Assembly: GCA_017538965.1 (NCBI GenBank)
Contig: JAFYHU010000032.1
Span: forward strand, 1 to 61,427
DNA length: 61,427 nucleotides
Source: Oscillospiraceae bacterium
Lineage (GTDB): Bacteria > Bacillota > Clostridia > Oscillospirales > Oscillospiraceae
Direction: 5' to 3'
Below the pieces are notes generated by a model that saw nothing but the letters and a program-made list of their open reading frames with translations, ran no database searches and was not told the DNA's origin. The position numbers were made by a program, and so were the translations under genes. Positions 1 to 5,931 of the stretch are shown here, one piece after another. Every line of letters begins with the position of its first letter. Within the stretch, counting starts at the first letter, position 1.

Positions 1-55
1 GGCCGCAGATGCCAATAACGACAAGACAAAAAGTCAAGACTTCCATCGTTGTCAT
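1..55 (-). CDS. putative holin-like toxin, small membrane peptide, 3' part cut by window edge
   Basis: A minus-strand reading frame starts at 55 and runs off the left edge. The 18 visible residues are MTTMEVLTFCLVVIGICG: a short polar start followed at once by a hydrophobic segment. This resembles the small putative holin-like toxins of Bacillota, which are about 30-35 residues with a single membrane helix. A strong ribosome binding site (AAAGGAGGG on the minus strand) lies 8 nt upstream of the ATG. Such peptides are usually the toxin of type I toxin-antitoxin pairs or phage leftovers. Only half the peptide is visible, so this rests on the N-terminal pattern and the ribosome site. It could also be an unrelated small membrane peptide. 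Confidence 0.5.
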   Translation of the reverse strand, partial: MTTMEVLTFCLVVIGICG

Positions 56-63
56 AGGGCAGT

Positions 64-80
64 CCCTCCTTTCCGGAGGG
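64..80 (-). promoter_or_regulatory. hairpin that buries the ribosome binding site of the holin-like toxin
   Basis: CCCTCC and GGAGGG form a perfect 6-bp stem around a 5-nt loop. In the minus-strand transcript the GGAGGG arm is the Shine-Dalgarno sequence of the small membrane peptide. Sequestered ribosome sites are typical of type I toxin mRNAs. The structure is seen directly; its regulatory role is inferred. Confidence 0.5.
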
Positions 81-310
81 TGCGTTTGCTAAGAAGCTGC
101 CCCTCCTACTTCGCGAGGAATCAGAAGGGCTGACCGCGCCAGCATTGTGCCTTTGCTTACTGACAGAATAGCATAGTTCCCGTCAGGAGGCAAGCGCTAT
201 TTGCCTTTTCAGTTGTGCGCCTTGGGGCCTGTTGGCCCCTGTGCGTGCACAGCGCGGCCGAGGAAAGAGTATGAGGATTATTTCAGTTTCTTCTTGCGTT
301 TGCCACCAGT

Positions 311-706
311 ATGTTCTACAATAATACAAAGAAGGCAAAGAACGAAGAAAAGCTTGAGGGCATCATCGATGCGGCAATCACAAAGATGCCGGCAGACTTT
401 GTGATCAAGCCCTTCCTGGAGGCACACAGAGCGGAGGTGAAAGGAATGCTGTTAACAGAATATGATGAAGTCGCGACAATGGAACTATTCAAGGAAGAGG
501 GCCGTGCCGAGGGGCGTGCTGAGGGCCGTGCCGAGGGGCGTGCTGAGGGGCGTGCCGAGGGGCGTGCTGAGGGCCGCGCGGAAGGAGCTTTAAAGATGCT
601 TTGTAATCTGGTGAAGCAGGGGTTGCTTTCGCCTGAGAATGCCGCGAAGCAGGCCAATATGACCGTTGCCGAGTTTGAGAAACAGGCTGCTCTGCTTCCG
701 GTATGA
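311..706 (+). pseudogene. C-terminal remnant of an Rpn-type PD-(D/E)XK recombination-promoting nuclease/transposase-like protein
   Basis: The 131-residue frame matches the middle and C-terminal parts of the Rpn/YhgA-like family that is abundant in gut Clostridia. It has a helical segment ending in an LLTEYDE-type motif, a charged EGRA repeat linker (about residues 63-90), then a small C-terminal helical domain with the common pattern LVKQGLLSPENAAKQANMT. Intact members are roughly 280-320 residues, with the nuclease core at the N-terminus. Here the frame is closed by a TGA at 272-274 and no nuclease motif is visible upstream, so the catalytic domain is missing. It is best read as a decayed fragment. 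A short stand-alone C-terminal protein is possible but no convincing ribosome site precedes 311. Confidence 0.65.
497..580 (+). repeat. 12-bp coding minisatellite, seven units encoding EGRA
   Basis: Seven consecutive 12-bp units (GAGGGCCGTGCC and close variants) encode Glu-Gly-Arg-Ala seven times inside the Rpn-like remnant. Units differ mainly at the third codon positions, with two alternating versions, which suggests copy-number change by slippage. Because 12 is a multiple of three, changes keep the frame. Confidence 0.9.
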
Positions 707-834
707 TTCAAGAAGTGAAAGCCATCACATGGCCTTGAAAAACTTATAAGAACAGAATATATTGTGGACTGACGATTCCAATCATCGAAATGTTCATGGA
801 TTATTCATATATAAACGGATAATTTTCGTTTCCG

Positions 835-868
835 TGTGACACTTGTGTGACGGAAGATGTGGTAAGAT
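835..868 (+). promoter_or_regulatory. activator-type promoter: TGTGA boxes at 11/12-bp steps abutting the -10
   Basis: TGTGACA starts at 835, TGTGAC at 846 and TGTGG at 858, so the steps are 11 and 12 bp, about one helical turn each. The last box runs straight into TAAGAT (863-868), a plausible -10. No good -35 lies 17 bp upstream, which fits a promoter needing an activator bound as direct repeats, as OmpR/PhoB-type regulators do. The same layout precedes the other two LysM peptide genes. Confidence 0.6.
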
Positions 869-942
869 GAGCTCGCAAAGGCAAAGAGAGCCTTGAAAGA
901 ATAAAAGGAAACAAATTTTATTAAAAAAAGGAGAAAATAAAA

Positions 943-1194
943 ATGGCTATGACTGAAAAAGAACTCAGCGAAGTGACCGGCGGCGCCGGCAATTGGCAGC
1001 AGTATGCGAAGGGCAGCTATGTAAACTATGGCCAGTACATCGTTTACAATGTTGTGGGCGGTGACGTTCTCTCCGGTATCGCGATCCGCTTCGGCGTGAC
1101 GGTCCAGCAGATCTGCCAGTGGAACAACATCAAGAACCCCGACCTGATCTACGTCAACCAGAAGCTCACCATCTATCCGACCATCCTTCGGTAA
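943..1194 (+). CDS. double-glycine-leader LysM peptide, copy A
   Basis: The 83-residue product begins [16 protein letters not shown], a typical leader of the kind cut after Gly-Gly by C39-peptidase ABC exporters of bacteriocins and related peptides. The rest is a recognisable LysM peptidoglycan-binding fold: [19 protein letters not shown], then [20 protein letters not shown]. The likely mature product is therefore a small exported wall-binding protein of about 68 residues. The AAAGGAG ribosome site at about 929 fits the start at 943. The protein is identical to copy B at 3194-3445. No exporter gene is in the window. What the mature peptide does (bacteriocin-like, wall-anchored signal or structural) cannot be told from the sequence. 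Confidence 0.85.
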   Translation: MAMTEKELSEVTGGAGNWQQYAKGSYVNYGQYIVYNVVGGDVLSGIAIRFGVTVQQICQWNNIKNPDLIYVNQKLTIYPTILR

Positions 1195-1208
1195 GAGCAT
1201 TCAAGGGT

Positions 1209-1236
1209 AATCCCCCTGCCTCCGGCAGGGGGATTT
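1209..1236 (+). terminator. hairpin terminator of LysM peptide gene copy A
   Basis: AATCCCCCTGCC pairs with GGCAGGGGGATT around a 3-4 nt loop, 14 nt after the stop codon. The T-run is short (TTT). Confidence 0.7.
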
Positions 1237-1299
1237 CTGCACAGGTAACCAGAAGCTCACCATCTATCCGACCATTCTCCGGTAAGAGCATTCAAGGGT

Positions 1300-1327
1300 A
1301 ATCCCCCTGCCTCCGGCAGGGGGATTT
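1300..1327 (+). terminator. duplicated hairpin terminator
   Basis: Exact repeat of the hairpin at 1209-1236, 91 bp downstream, following the first orphan gene end. Confidence 0.65.
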
Positions 1328-1395
1328 CTGCACAGGTAACCAGAAGCTGACCATCTATCCGACCATTCTCCGCTGATCTGCTTCAACGGAACCTT

Positions 1396-1427
1396 CCCCT
1401 CGCCTCCGGGCGGGGGGATTTCCTTTT
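1396..1427 (+). terminator. GC-rich terminator closing the copy A array
   Basis: CCCCTCGCC pairs imperfectly with GGCGGGGGG and is followed by ATTTCCTTTTT. The same structure ends copy B. Confidence 0.7.
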
Positions 1428-1551
1428 TACTGAAGAACCAGTACAGAGGGAGCAAAAGAACTGTCTCCTTGTCTTACAAGACAACAGTACAGCAGAACGA
1501 AACCGAGACGGCTGAAAACAGTTGAAGCCCGGAAACTCATATAAGCGCTCT
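1428..1551. other. intergenic stretch with one perfect palindrome, no gene seen
   Basis: No coding frame of interest. It contains TTGTCTTACAAGACAA at 1469-1484, a perfect inverted repeat of 7-bp arms with a 2-bp centre, which could be an operator or the base of a small hairpin. Confidence 0.4.
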
Positions 1552-1594
1552 TAAGTGCCAAAAAACGTGGAGTCAAAACGTTTTTAGGCACTTA
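1552..1594. repeat. 17-bp inverted repeat upstream of the ATPase promoter
   Basis: TAAGTGCCAAAAAACGT and ACGTTTTTAGGCACTTA form arms with one mismatch around a 9-nt centre. It ends 15 bp before the -35 of the ATPase promoter. It may be a rho-independent terminator for upstream transcription or a regulator site. Confidence 0.7.
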
Positions 1595-1608
1595 AAAACG
1601 TTCTCCTC

Positions 1609-1637
1609 TTTACAATTTTGCCATTTATTATTATAAT
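1609..1637 (+). promoter_or_regulatory. sigma-A-type promoter of the AAA/DUF4143 ATPase
   Basis: TTTACA (1609-1614), a 17-bp spacer and TATAAT (1632-1637). It lies about 50 bp upstream of the start codon. Confidence 0.75.
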
Positions 1638-1687
1638 AGGTCAAACCAACAGAACCCAACAGAATCCGTGGGAAGGGGAGAACGTAT

Positions 1688-2995
1688 ATGGATCGGGCCA
1701 TTACCAGGCAGCTTGTAAAGTGGATGGGAAATCCGAATCGGAAACCGCTTGTTCTGAAAGGCGTCCGTCAGTGCGGGAAAACCTATGTGCTGAAAGAATT
1801 CGGCAGAATGCATTATCAGGACACGGTATATCTGAACTTTGAAGAAACGCCTTCTCTTTCGGCCATCTTTGAAAAGGATCTGGACGTTCAGAGACTCCTG
1901 TTTGAGCTTGGCCTGTCAGCCGGAAAAACCATATCGCCTCGGACAAGCCTGCTGATTCTGGACGAAATCCAGGAGTGTCCGCGGGCGCTGACCGCACTCA
2001 AATACTTCTGCGAGAATGCACCGGAATATCATATTGCCTGTGCCGGTTCGCTCCTCGGCATTGCCATCCACGAAGACCAGTCTTTCCCCGTGGGAAAAGT
2101 GGATATTCTCACCTTATATCCCATGTCTTTTCTGGAATTCCTTGATGCATTGGAAGAGCGTCCGCTGAGTAAGTATCTGGAGGAACTTCCTCTTGGGGAC
2201 TCTCTGCCGGCACCGGTGCATACAAAACTTCAGACAGCTCTGCGGCAGTATTATGTTACAGGCGGGATGCCGGAAGCCGTATCTGCCTGGTGCCGCACAA
2301 AGGACCTTTCACAGGTGGAAGAGATCCAGCAGAACATTCTGACCAGCTATGAGCTTGATTTTGCAAAACATGCACCAGTCAAAGACTTTCCGAAGCTTTC
2401 CGCTATCTGGGCGGCCGTTCCGCAGCAGCTGGCAAAACCGAACAGCAAGTTTATCTTCAGCCAGGTGAAAAAGGGGTGGCGGGCAAAAGATCTGGAGGAT
2501 GCGCTGCAATGGCTGGAAAGGGCGGGACTGGTTCACCGGGTATGCCGTGTGGAGCAGCCGTTCATGCCGCTCTCTTCCTATGCGGATGCCAGCTTTTTCA
2601 AACTCTATCTCTGTGATATTGGACTTCTCCGCAGGCTTGCCCGGCTCCCTGCGAAAATTCTGCTGGACTCGTCAGAGCTCTATCGCGAATTCAAAGGGGC
2701 GATGGCAGAAAACTATGTGCTGCAGGAGCTGGTGTGCGAAAATCTGGAACCGCTGTACTACTGGACGTCCGGTAACAGCGCAGAAGTAGACTTTCTCGCT
2801 CAGATCGATATGCATATTGTGCCGATTGAGGTAAAATCAGAAACCAACACGAAAGCAAGATCCCTTGCTGAGTATCGGAAAAAGTATCAACCGCCGCATG
2901 CGGTCATCGCGTCCATGGAGGAAGCGTTCACCGGAGACTCCCTGATAAGAATTCCTCTTTACCTGATCTCCGAGATTTCCCGCGTCATAAGCTGA
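1688..2995 (+). CDS. AAA-family ATPase with C-terminal DUF4143 domain
   Basis: The 435-residue protein begins with an AAA_14-type ATPase domain. The Walker A region is GVRQCGKTYVLKEFG (about residues 25-39), with C in place of the more usual V/T, and Walker B is LLILDEIQECP (about 88-98). The second half is a DUF4143 domain with the usual C-terminal signature: FKGAMAENYVLQEL, then YYWTSGNSAEVDFLAQ and VPIEVKSE, the E-VDF-EVK pattern being nuclease-like. Members are common, often laterally moved proteins of gut anaerobes; their role is not established and defence or mobile-element functions have been suggested. The gene has its own promoter and lies between two copies of the LysM peptide locus, so it may be a passenger. 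Length is normal and no frame damage is seen. Confidence 0.85.
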   Translation: MDRAITRQLVKWMGNPNRKPLVLKGVRQCGKTYVLKEFGRMHYQDTVYLNFEETPSLSAIFEKDLDVQRLLFELGLSAGKTISPRTSLLILDEIQECPRALTALKYFCENAPEYHIACAGSLLGIAIHEDQSFPVGKVDILTLYPMSFLEFLDALEERPLSKYLEELPLGDSLPAPVHTKLQTALRQYYVTGGMPEAVSAWCRTKDLSQVEEIQQNILTSYELDFAKHAPVKDFPKLSAIWAAVPQQLAKPNSKFIFSQVKKGWRAKDLEDALQWLERAGLVHRVCRVEQPFMPLSSYADASFFKLYLCDIGLLRRLARLPAKILLDSSELYREFKGAMAENYVLQELVCENLEPLYYWTSGNSAEVDFLAQIDMHIVPIEVKSETNTKARSLAEYRKKYQPPHAVIASMEEAFTGDSLIRIPLYLISEISRVIS

Positions 2996-3087
2996 GACCG
3001 CTGCGACGGTTCTCGACGGCGGACGGCAGACGGTTCATCGAAATGTTCATGGATTATTCATATACAAACGGATAATTTAAGTTTCCG

Positions 3088-3121
3088 TGTGACACTTGTG
3101 TGACGGAAGATGTGGTAAGAT
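3088..3121 (+). promoter_or_regulatory. TGTGA-box promoter of LysM peptide gene copy B
   Basis: TGTGACA at 3088, TGTGAC at 3099, TGTGG at 3111 and TAAGAT at 3116-3121: same order and same 11- and 12-bp steps as in copy A. Confidence 0.6.
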
Positions 3122-3193
3122 GAGCTCGCAAAGGCAAAGAGAGCCTTGAAAGAATAAAAGGTAATAAATTTTATAAAAAAGGAGAAAACAAAA

Positions 3194-3445
3194 ATGGCTA
3201 TGACTGAAAAAGAACTCAGCGAAGTGACCGGCGGCGCCGGCAATTGGCAGCAGTATGCGAAGGGCAGCTATGTAAACTATGGCCAGTACATCGTTTACAA
3301 TGTTGTGGGCGGCGACGTTCTCTCCGGCATCGCGATCCGCTTCGGCGTGACGGTCCAGCAGATCTGCCAGTGGAACAACATCAAGAACCCCGACCTGATC
3401 TACGTCAACCAGAAGCTCACCATCTATCCGACCATTCTTCGGTAA
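3194..3445 (+). CDS. double-glycine-leader LysM peptide, copy B
   Basis: The 83-residue product is identical to copy A (943-1194), with the same double-glycine leader and LysM fold. Synonymous changes in the DNA with no protein change suggest recent duplication or gene conversion with the protein under constraint. The ribosome site AAAGGAG precedes the ATG. It is transcribed alone from its own box-array promoter and closed by its own terminator, so both copies should be expressed. Confidence 0.85.
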   Translation: MAMTEKELSEVTGGAGNWQQYAKGSYVNYGQYIVYNVVGGDVLSGIAIRFGVTVQQICQWNNIKNPDLIYVNQKLTIYPTILR

Positions 3446-3459
3446 GAGCATTCAAGGGT

Positions 3460-3487
3460 AATCCCCCTGCCTCCGGCAGGGGGATTT
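3460..3487 (+). terminator. hairpin terminator of LysM peptide gene copy B
   Basis: Same AATCCCCCTGCC/GGCAGGGGGATT hairpin as in copy A. Confidence 0.7.
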
Positions 3488-3497
3488 CTGCACAGGT

Positions 3498-3536
3498 AAC
3501 CAGAAGCTGACGATCTACCCGACCATTCTCCGCTGA
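3498..3536 (+). pseudogene. orphan 3' end of a LysM peptide gene
   Basis: Encodes [12 protein letters not shown] and a TGA stop, 91 bp after the same codons in the intact gene. No start or upstream coding part exists. It is the copy B counterpart of the orphan end at 1338-1376. Confidence 0.75.
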
Positions 3537-3555
3537 TCTGCTTCAACGGAACCTT

Positions 3556-3586
3556 CCCCTCGCCTCCCGGCGGGGGGATTTCTTTG
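3556..3586 (+). terminator. GC-rich terminator closing copy B
   Basis: CCCCTCGCC pairs with GGCGGGGGG, followed by ATTTCTTTGTT. Confidence 0.65.
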
Positions 3587-3623
3587 TTCTGATCTTCCCC
3601 CCGACAGTTCTTTTTCTTTCTTC

Positions 3624-3652
3624 TTGAATTGTTCACAGGAGTTCGTTATACT
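3624..3652 (+). promoter_or_regulatory. promoter of the DUF3791 cassette
   Basis: TTGAAT (3624-3629), a 17-bp spacer and TATACT (3647-3652), 51 bp ahead of the first gene. Confidence 0.7.
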
Positions 3653-3702
3653 GTAAATACAAAGGAACGATTTGAACGCGGCGTAGATGGAGGAAGATAC
3701 CC

Positions 3703-3918
3703 ATGAATGCAGATAATTTTCCTTTTGTGGTATATTTGATCCATGCCTGTGCCAACCGTTGGGGAAGTACTCCGAAGAATGTTTACAGGAGTCTGAAAAC
3801 AACAGGCTGCATTGATCAATACCTGATTCCCCATTATGATATTCTTCATACACAGGGCACAGATTATATCGTGGATGATATTCGGGAATACCTGAATGTA
3901 AGAGGAGTAACGGTATAA
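3703..3918 (+). CDS. DUF3791 domain-containing protein
   Basis: The 71-residue product matches the DUF3791 family. It has a hydrophobic FVVYLIHACANRWG start, then VYRSLKTTGCIDQYLIPHYD and a C-terminal DIREYLNVRGV. In gut Clostridia this gene is usually the first of a compact cassette followed by a DUF3990 gene and a third small gene. The biochemical role is unknown; the cassette behaves like a small accessory, possibly toxin-antitoxin-like module. A GGAGGAAG ribosome site lies about 10 nt before the ATG. In this window the DUF3990 partner is deleted. Confidence 0.8.
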   Translation: MNADNFPFVVYLIHACANRWGSTPKNVYRSLKTTGCIDQYLIPHYDILHTQGTDYIVDDIREYLNVRGVTV

Positions 3919-3991
3919 TGACCAGTACGCTTTTATCACACAGAGGGCGATCAATCAGCTGTTGGAATTTGATTCATCATTCGAGGTATAG
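3917..3991 (+). pseudogene. C-terminal remnant of a deleted DUF3990 gene
   Basis: The frame NDQYAFITQRAINQLLEF, ending DSSFEV and TAG, fills the gap between the two small genes and overlaps the end of the first. It resembles the C-terminal tail of DUF3990 proteins (NDQ-x-x-F-x-T-x-x-A-hydrophobic), as recalled from the family. About 24 codons remain of a protein normally near 150-170 residues. The internal deletion seems to have joined the end of DUF3791 to this tail. Identification relies on context plus the short match. Confidence 0.55.
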
Positions 3992-3994
3992 CCA

Positions 3995-4216
3995 ATGAGT
4001 GAAGATGTTTTGGAGAAAGTATATCAGGAAAGACTGGAAGAACAGTTAATTGCTTTTCTTGCAAAGGAAGAGAACCTTTCTCTGGAAAAGGCGATGGATA
4101 TTTATTACAGCAGCAGACTGTCAGAAAAAATCCATGAAGGAATGGAAGGCGTGCAGTATCTCGACTACAAAGTCCTGGTACAGATTCTGAGAGAAACCGA
4201 ACCGGAACTCTTTTAG
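3995..4216 (+). CDS. small protein of the DUF3791/DUF3990 cassette
   Basis: A 73-residue acidic, helical protein beginning MSEDVLEKVYQERLEEQ. It includes LSLEKAMDIYYSSRLSEKIHEG and VQYLDYKVLVQIL, a pattern I recognise from the third gene of DUF3791/DUF3990 cassettes. It starts 3 nt after the DUF3990 remnant stop, with GAGG upstream, so it was once translationally linked to it. No catalytic motif is visible and no function is assigned; an immunity or antitoxin role would be a guess. Confidence 0.65.
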   Translation: MSEDVLEKVYQERLEEQLIAFLAKEENLSLEKAMDIYYSSRLSEKIHEGMEGVQYLDYKVLVQILRETEPELF

Positions 4217-4236
4217 CATGCTTTCACAACAGCAGA

Positions 4237-4282
4237 GCGAACCCGGGACGGCTGAAAACGGTCGTCCCGGGTTCGCTTTTCT
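4237..4282. terminator. strong terminator between convergent units
   Basis: GCGAACCCGGGACG pairs perfectly with CGTCCCGGGTTCGC around a 12-nt loop, followed by TTTT. It closes the DUF3791 cassette and may act in both directions against the gene ending at 4303. Confidence 0.85.
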
Positions 4283-4302
4283 GCAGGGTTTTATGCTGTT
4301 CT

Positions 4303-5928
4303 TTAACTGACCAGGACGGTGATGATCATCGGGGAGAGACCGGCATGCCTGATCCGGTCAAGATCGGCCTCCATTACTTCCTGGCCCGCAGTGACGGTCT
4401 GGCCCTCTCTGACCAGGGGACTGAGTCCGTCGCCGTTCAGGGCAAAGGTGTCAATGCCTACCAGAAGGAGAATCTCCGTGCCGTCAGAGGTCCGAAAGGT
4501 CAGCGAGCTGTCGGTATCGGCAATCTCGGAAACCACACCGTCGCAGGGGGCAAGGATACGGCCGTTTTCCGGCATGATCCCGATGCAGCTGCCGATGACG
4601 CCCGAGGAAAACATGATATCGGGGATGGCCTGCATGGGGACGGTCTCCCCATCCGCGGGGGCGGTGACTGTGAGCCCGGCGACGCCGCGTTTTCCGGCGC
4701 CCATCAGAGGCTCTCCGGCCTGAATTCTTCTGGCTTTCTTCCTGCCGAGACGGGCAAAGGAAGAGGCGCGCAGGGCGGCGCTCTGCCCGGCCGGAACAGC
4801 AGTTTCAAAGTTCAACTCTTCTTCCCGGAAAAGGGCGTCCGTAATCAAAAAGCCCGCGATATAACTGATGACCAGCGCGGTCAGGTAAAGGAGAACGCTC
4901 CGGGCAGGGCCGCCCTGCCCTGCAGTCATCAAAAACGCGCCCAGCAGGCCGGAAGGTCCCCAGCCGGTGGAGGCCACCTGCATCACCATGATGAAAGCGC
5001 CTCCGAAACCCGCTCCGAGTCCGGCCGTGAGAAAGGGCCTCCCAAGCGGCAGCGTGACTCCGTAGATGAGCGGTTCTCCCACCCCGAGGAGGCCCGCGGG
5101 CAACGCGCCGGCAATCACCGAACAGAGATCCGTGTTCCCGACTTTCATGGCCTTTTTCCAGAGGGCGAGCGCCGCGCCTACCTGTCCCGCGCCCGCCATG
5201 GCGAGTGCCGGGTAAAGCGTAACGTACCCGAGTTCCTGCAGCTGGACGCTGTAAAGGGCTACCAGTCCGTGGTGCATGCCTGTCGCCACCAGCGGCAGGA
5301 AGAACGCGGAGGCGAGAAAGCCGGAGACGGCCCGGACGAAAACGTTCCCGGACAGGCAGGCTCTGCCGAACAGCCAGACGATCCCGCTGGAGATATAACC
5401 GAACAGCGGCATGATGAACACGATATAGGGGATCACGCAGATGATCATGGTGAGCAGCGGCGTAAAGATTACATCGATGGACTCCGGCATGCCCCGGCGG
5501 ATGATCTTTTCCGCGTTGGCAATCAGCAGCGCCCCCATGATGACGGCCAGCACGCCGCCCTTTCCGCTGTAAAGAATCGAATCCAGCGGGACCTCGGCAT
5601 TATAAAGGCCCAGGACGGCGGAAATCGCGTTGATCCCGCCCTGGGTCGTGATCATGCCCAGCATGCCGCCCAGGATCGGCGTGCCTCCGAAACGTTCCGC
5701 CGCGCGATAGCCGGCCCACGCGGTCAGGAAGGTAACCATGGAGCTGTTGATCAGCGACAGAATATGGTAAACAAAAACCCAGCCGTCCTGCTCCGCATAG
5801 TCCGGCACCACCTGTACGATGAGCGAAGCGACCCCTCCGCAAAGTCCGGCGCAGATGATGCCGGGGAGCAGCGGAATAAAGATATCTCCGATGATTCTCA
5901 GAGCGCTTCTGATCCGGTTTCTTTTCAT
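4303..5928 (-). CDS. PTS-like EIIC permease fused to a degenerate EIIA domain
   Basis: The 541-residue protein starts directly with an EIIC domain of the glucose/sucrose superfamily (about residues 1-380). It has many membrane segments and the signature GVGEPLIYGVTLPLGRPF. After a linker comes an EIIA(Glc)-like domain (about 420-540), with LTVTAPADGETVPMQAIPD, a conserved APCDGVVSEI strand and LLVGIDTF. In active EIIA(Glc) the last motif is VHFGIDT and carries the phospho-histidine; here that position is Leu, and the second active-site His (ETNHAF in E. coli) is Ser. There is no EIIB domain, so no phospho-cysteine. The protein cannot run normal PTS phosphotransfer by itself. It starts 3 nt after the PP2C phosphatase stop, so the two share an mRNA. 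It could be a sugar sensor, a facilitator, or a transporter using separate EII parts. Confidence 0.85.
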   Translation of the reverse strand: MKRNRIRSALRIIGDIFIPLLPGIICAGLCGGVASLIVQVVPDYAEQDGWVFVYHILSLINSSMVTFLTAWAGYRAAERFGGTPILGGMLGMITTQGGINAISAVLGLYNAEVPLDSILYSGKGGVLAVIMGALLIANAEKIIRRGMPESIDVIFTPLLTMIICVIPYIVFIMPLFGYISSGIVWLFGRACLSGNVFVRAVSGFLASAFFLPLVATGMHHGLVALYSVQLQELGYVTLYPALAMAGAGQVGAALALWKKAMKVGNTDLCSVIAGALPAGLLGVGEPLIYGVTLPLGRPFLTAGLGAGFGGAFIMVMQVASTGWGPSGLLGAFLMTAGQGGPARSVLLYLTALVISYIAGFLITDALFREEELNFETAVPAGQSAALRASSFARLGRKKARRIQAGEPLMGAGKRGVAGLTVTAPADGETVPMQAIPDIMFSSGVIGSCIGIMPENGRILAPCDGVVSEIADTDSSLTFRTSDGTEILLLVGIDTFALNGDGLSPLVREGQTVTAGQEVMEADLDRIRHAGLSPMIITVLVS

Positions 5929-5931
5929 CGC

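Larger units (their letters stand above)
1156..1376 (+). repeat. 91-bp tandem repeat of gene end plus terminator
   Basis: A 91-bp unit starts at 1156, 1247 and 1338; the last is partial. Each unit holds the codons for the last 12 residues of the LysM peptide ([12 protein letters not shown]) and its stop; the first two also hold a hairpin terminator. Units two and three are orphan 3' ends, for example the frame 1247-1285, with no gene in front. They look like scars of a former tandem array of LysM genes collapsed by recombination. Confidence 0.85.
782..1423 (+). repeat. long direct repeat, copy A (promoter, LysM peptide gene, terminators)
   Basis: This stretch is nearly identical to 3035-3583. 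Homology begins at TCATCGAAATG and ends in the second terminator. It covers the promoter box array, the whole double-glycine LysM gene and its terminators. Copy A is longer because it has one more 91-bp unit. A 2-bp length difference lies just before the gene. The two copies bracket the ATPase gene at 1688-2995. Confidence 0.9.
3035..3583 (+). repeat. long direct repeat, copy B
   Basis: Second copy of the LysM peptide locus, matching 782-1423 but with one 91-bp unit fewer. The coding sequences differ only at a few silent positions. Confidence 0.9.

Noticed and set aside
1156-1376. CRISPR-like repeats
   Set aside because: Units are directly adjacent without spacers and contain gene ends and terminators; no cas genes.
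782-3583. Composite transposon flanked by insertion sequences
   Set aside because: The flanking repeats carry a LysM peptide gene, not a transposase, and have no terminal inverted repeats that I can see.
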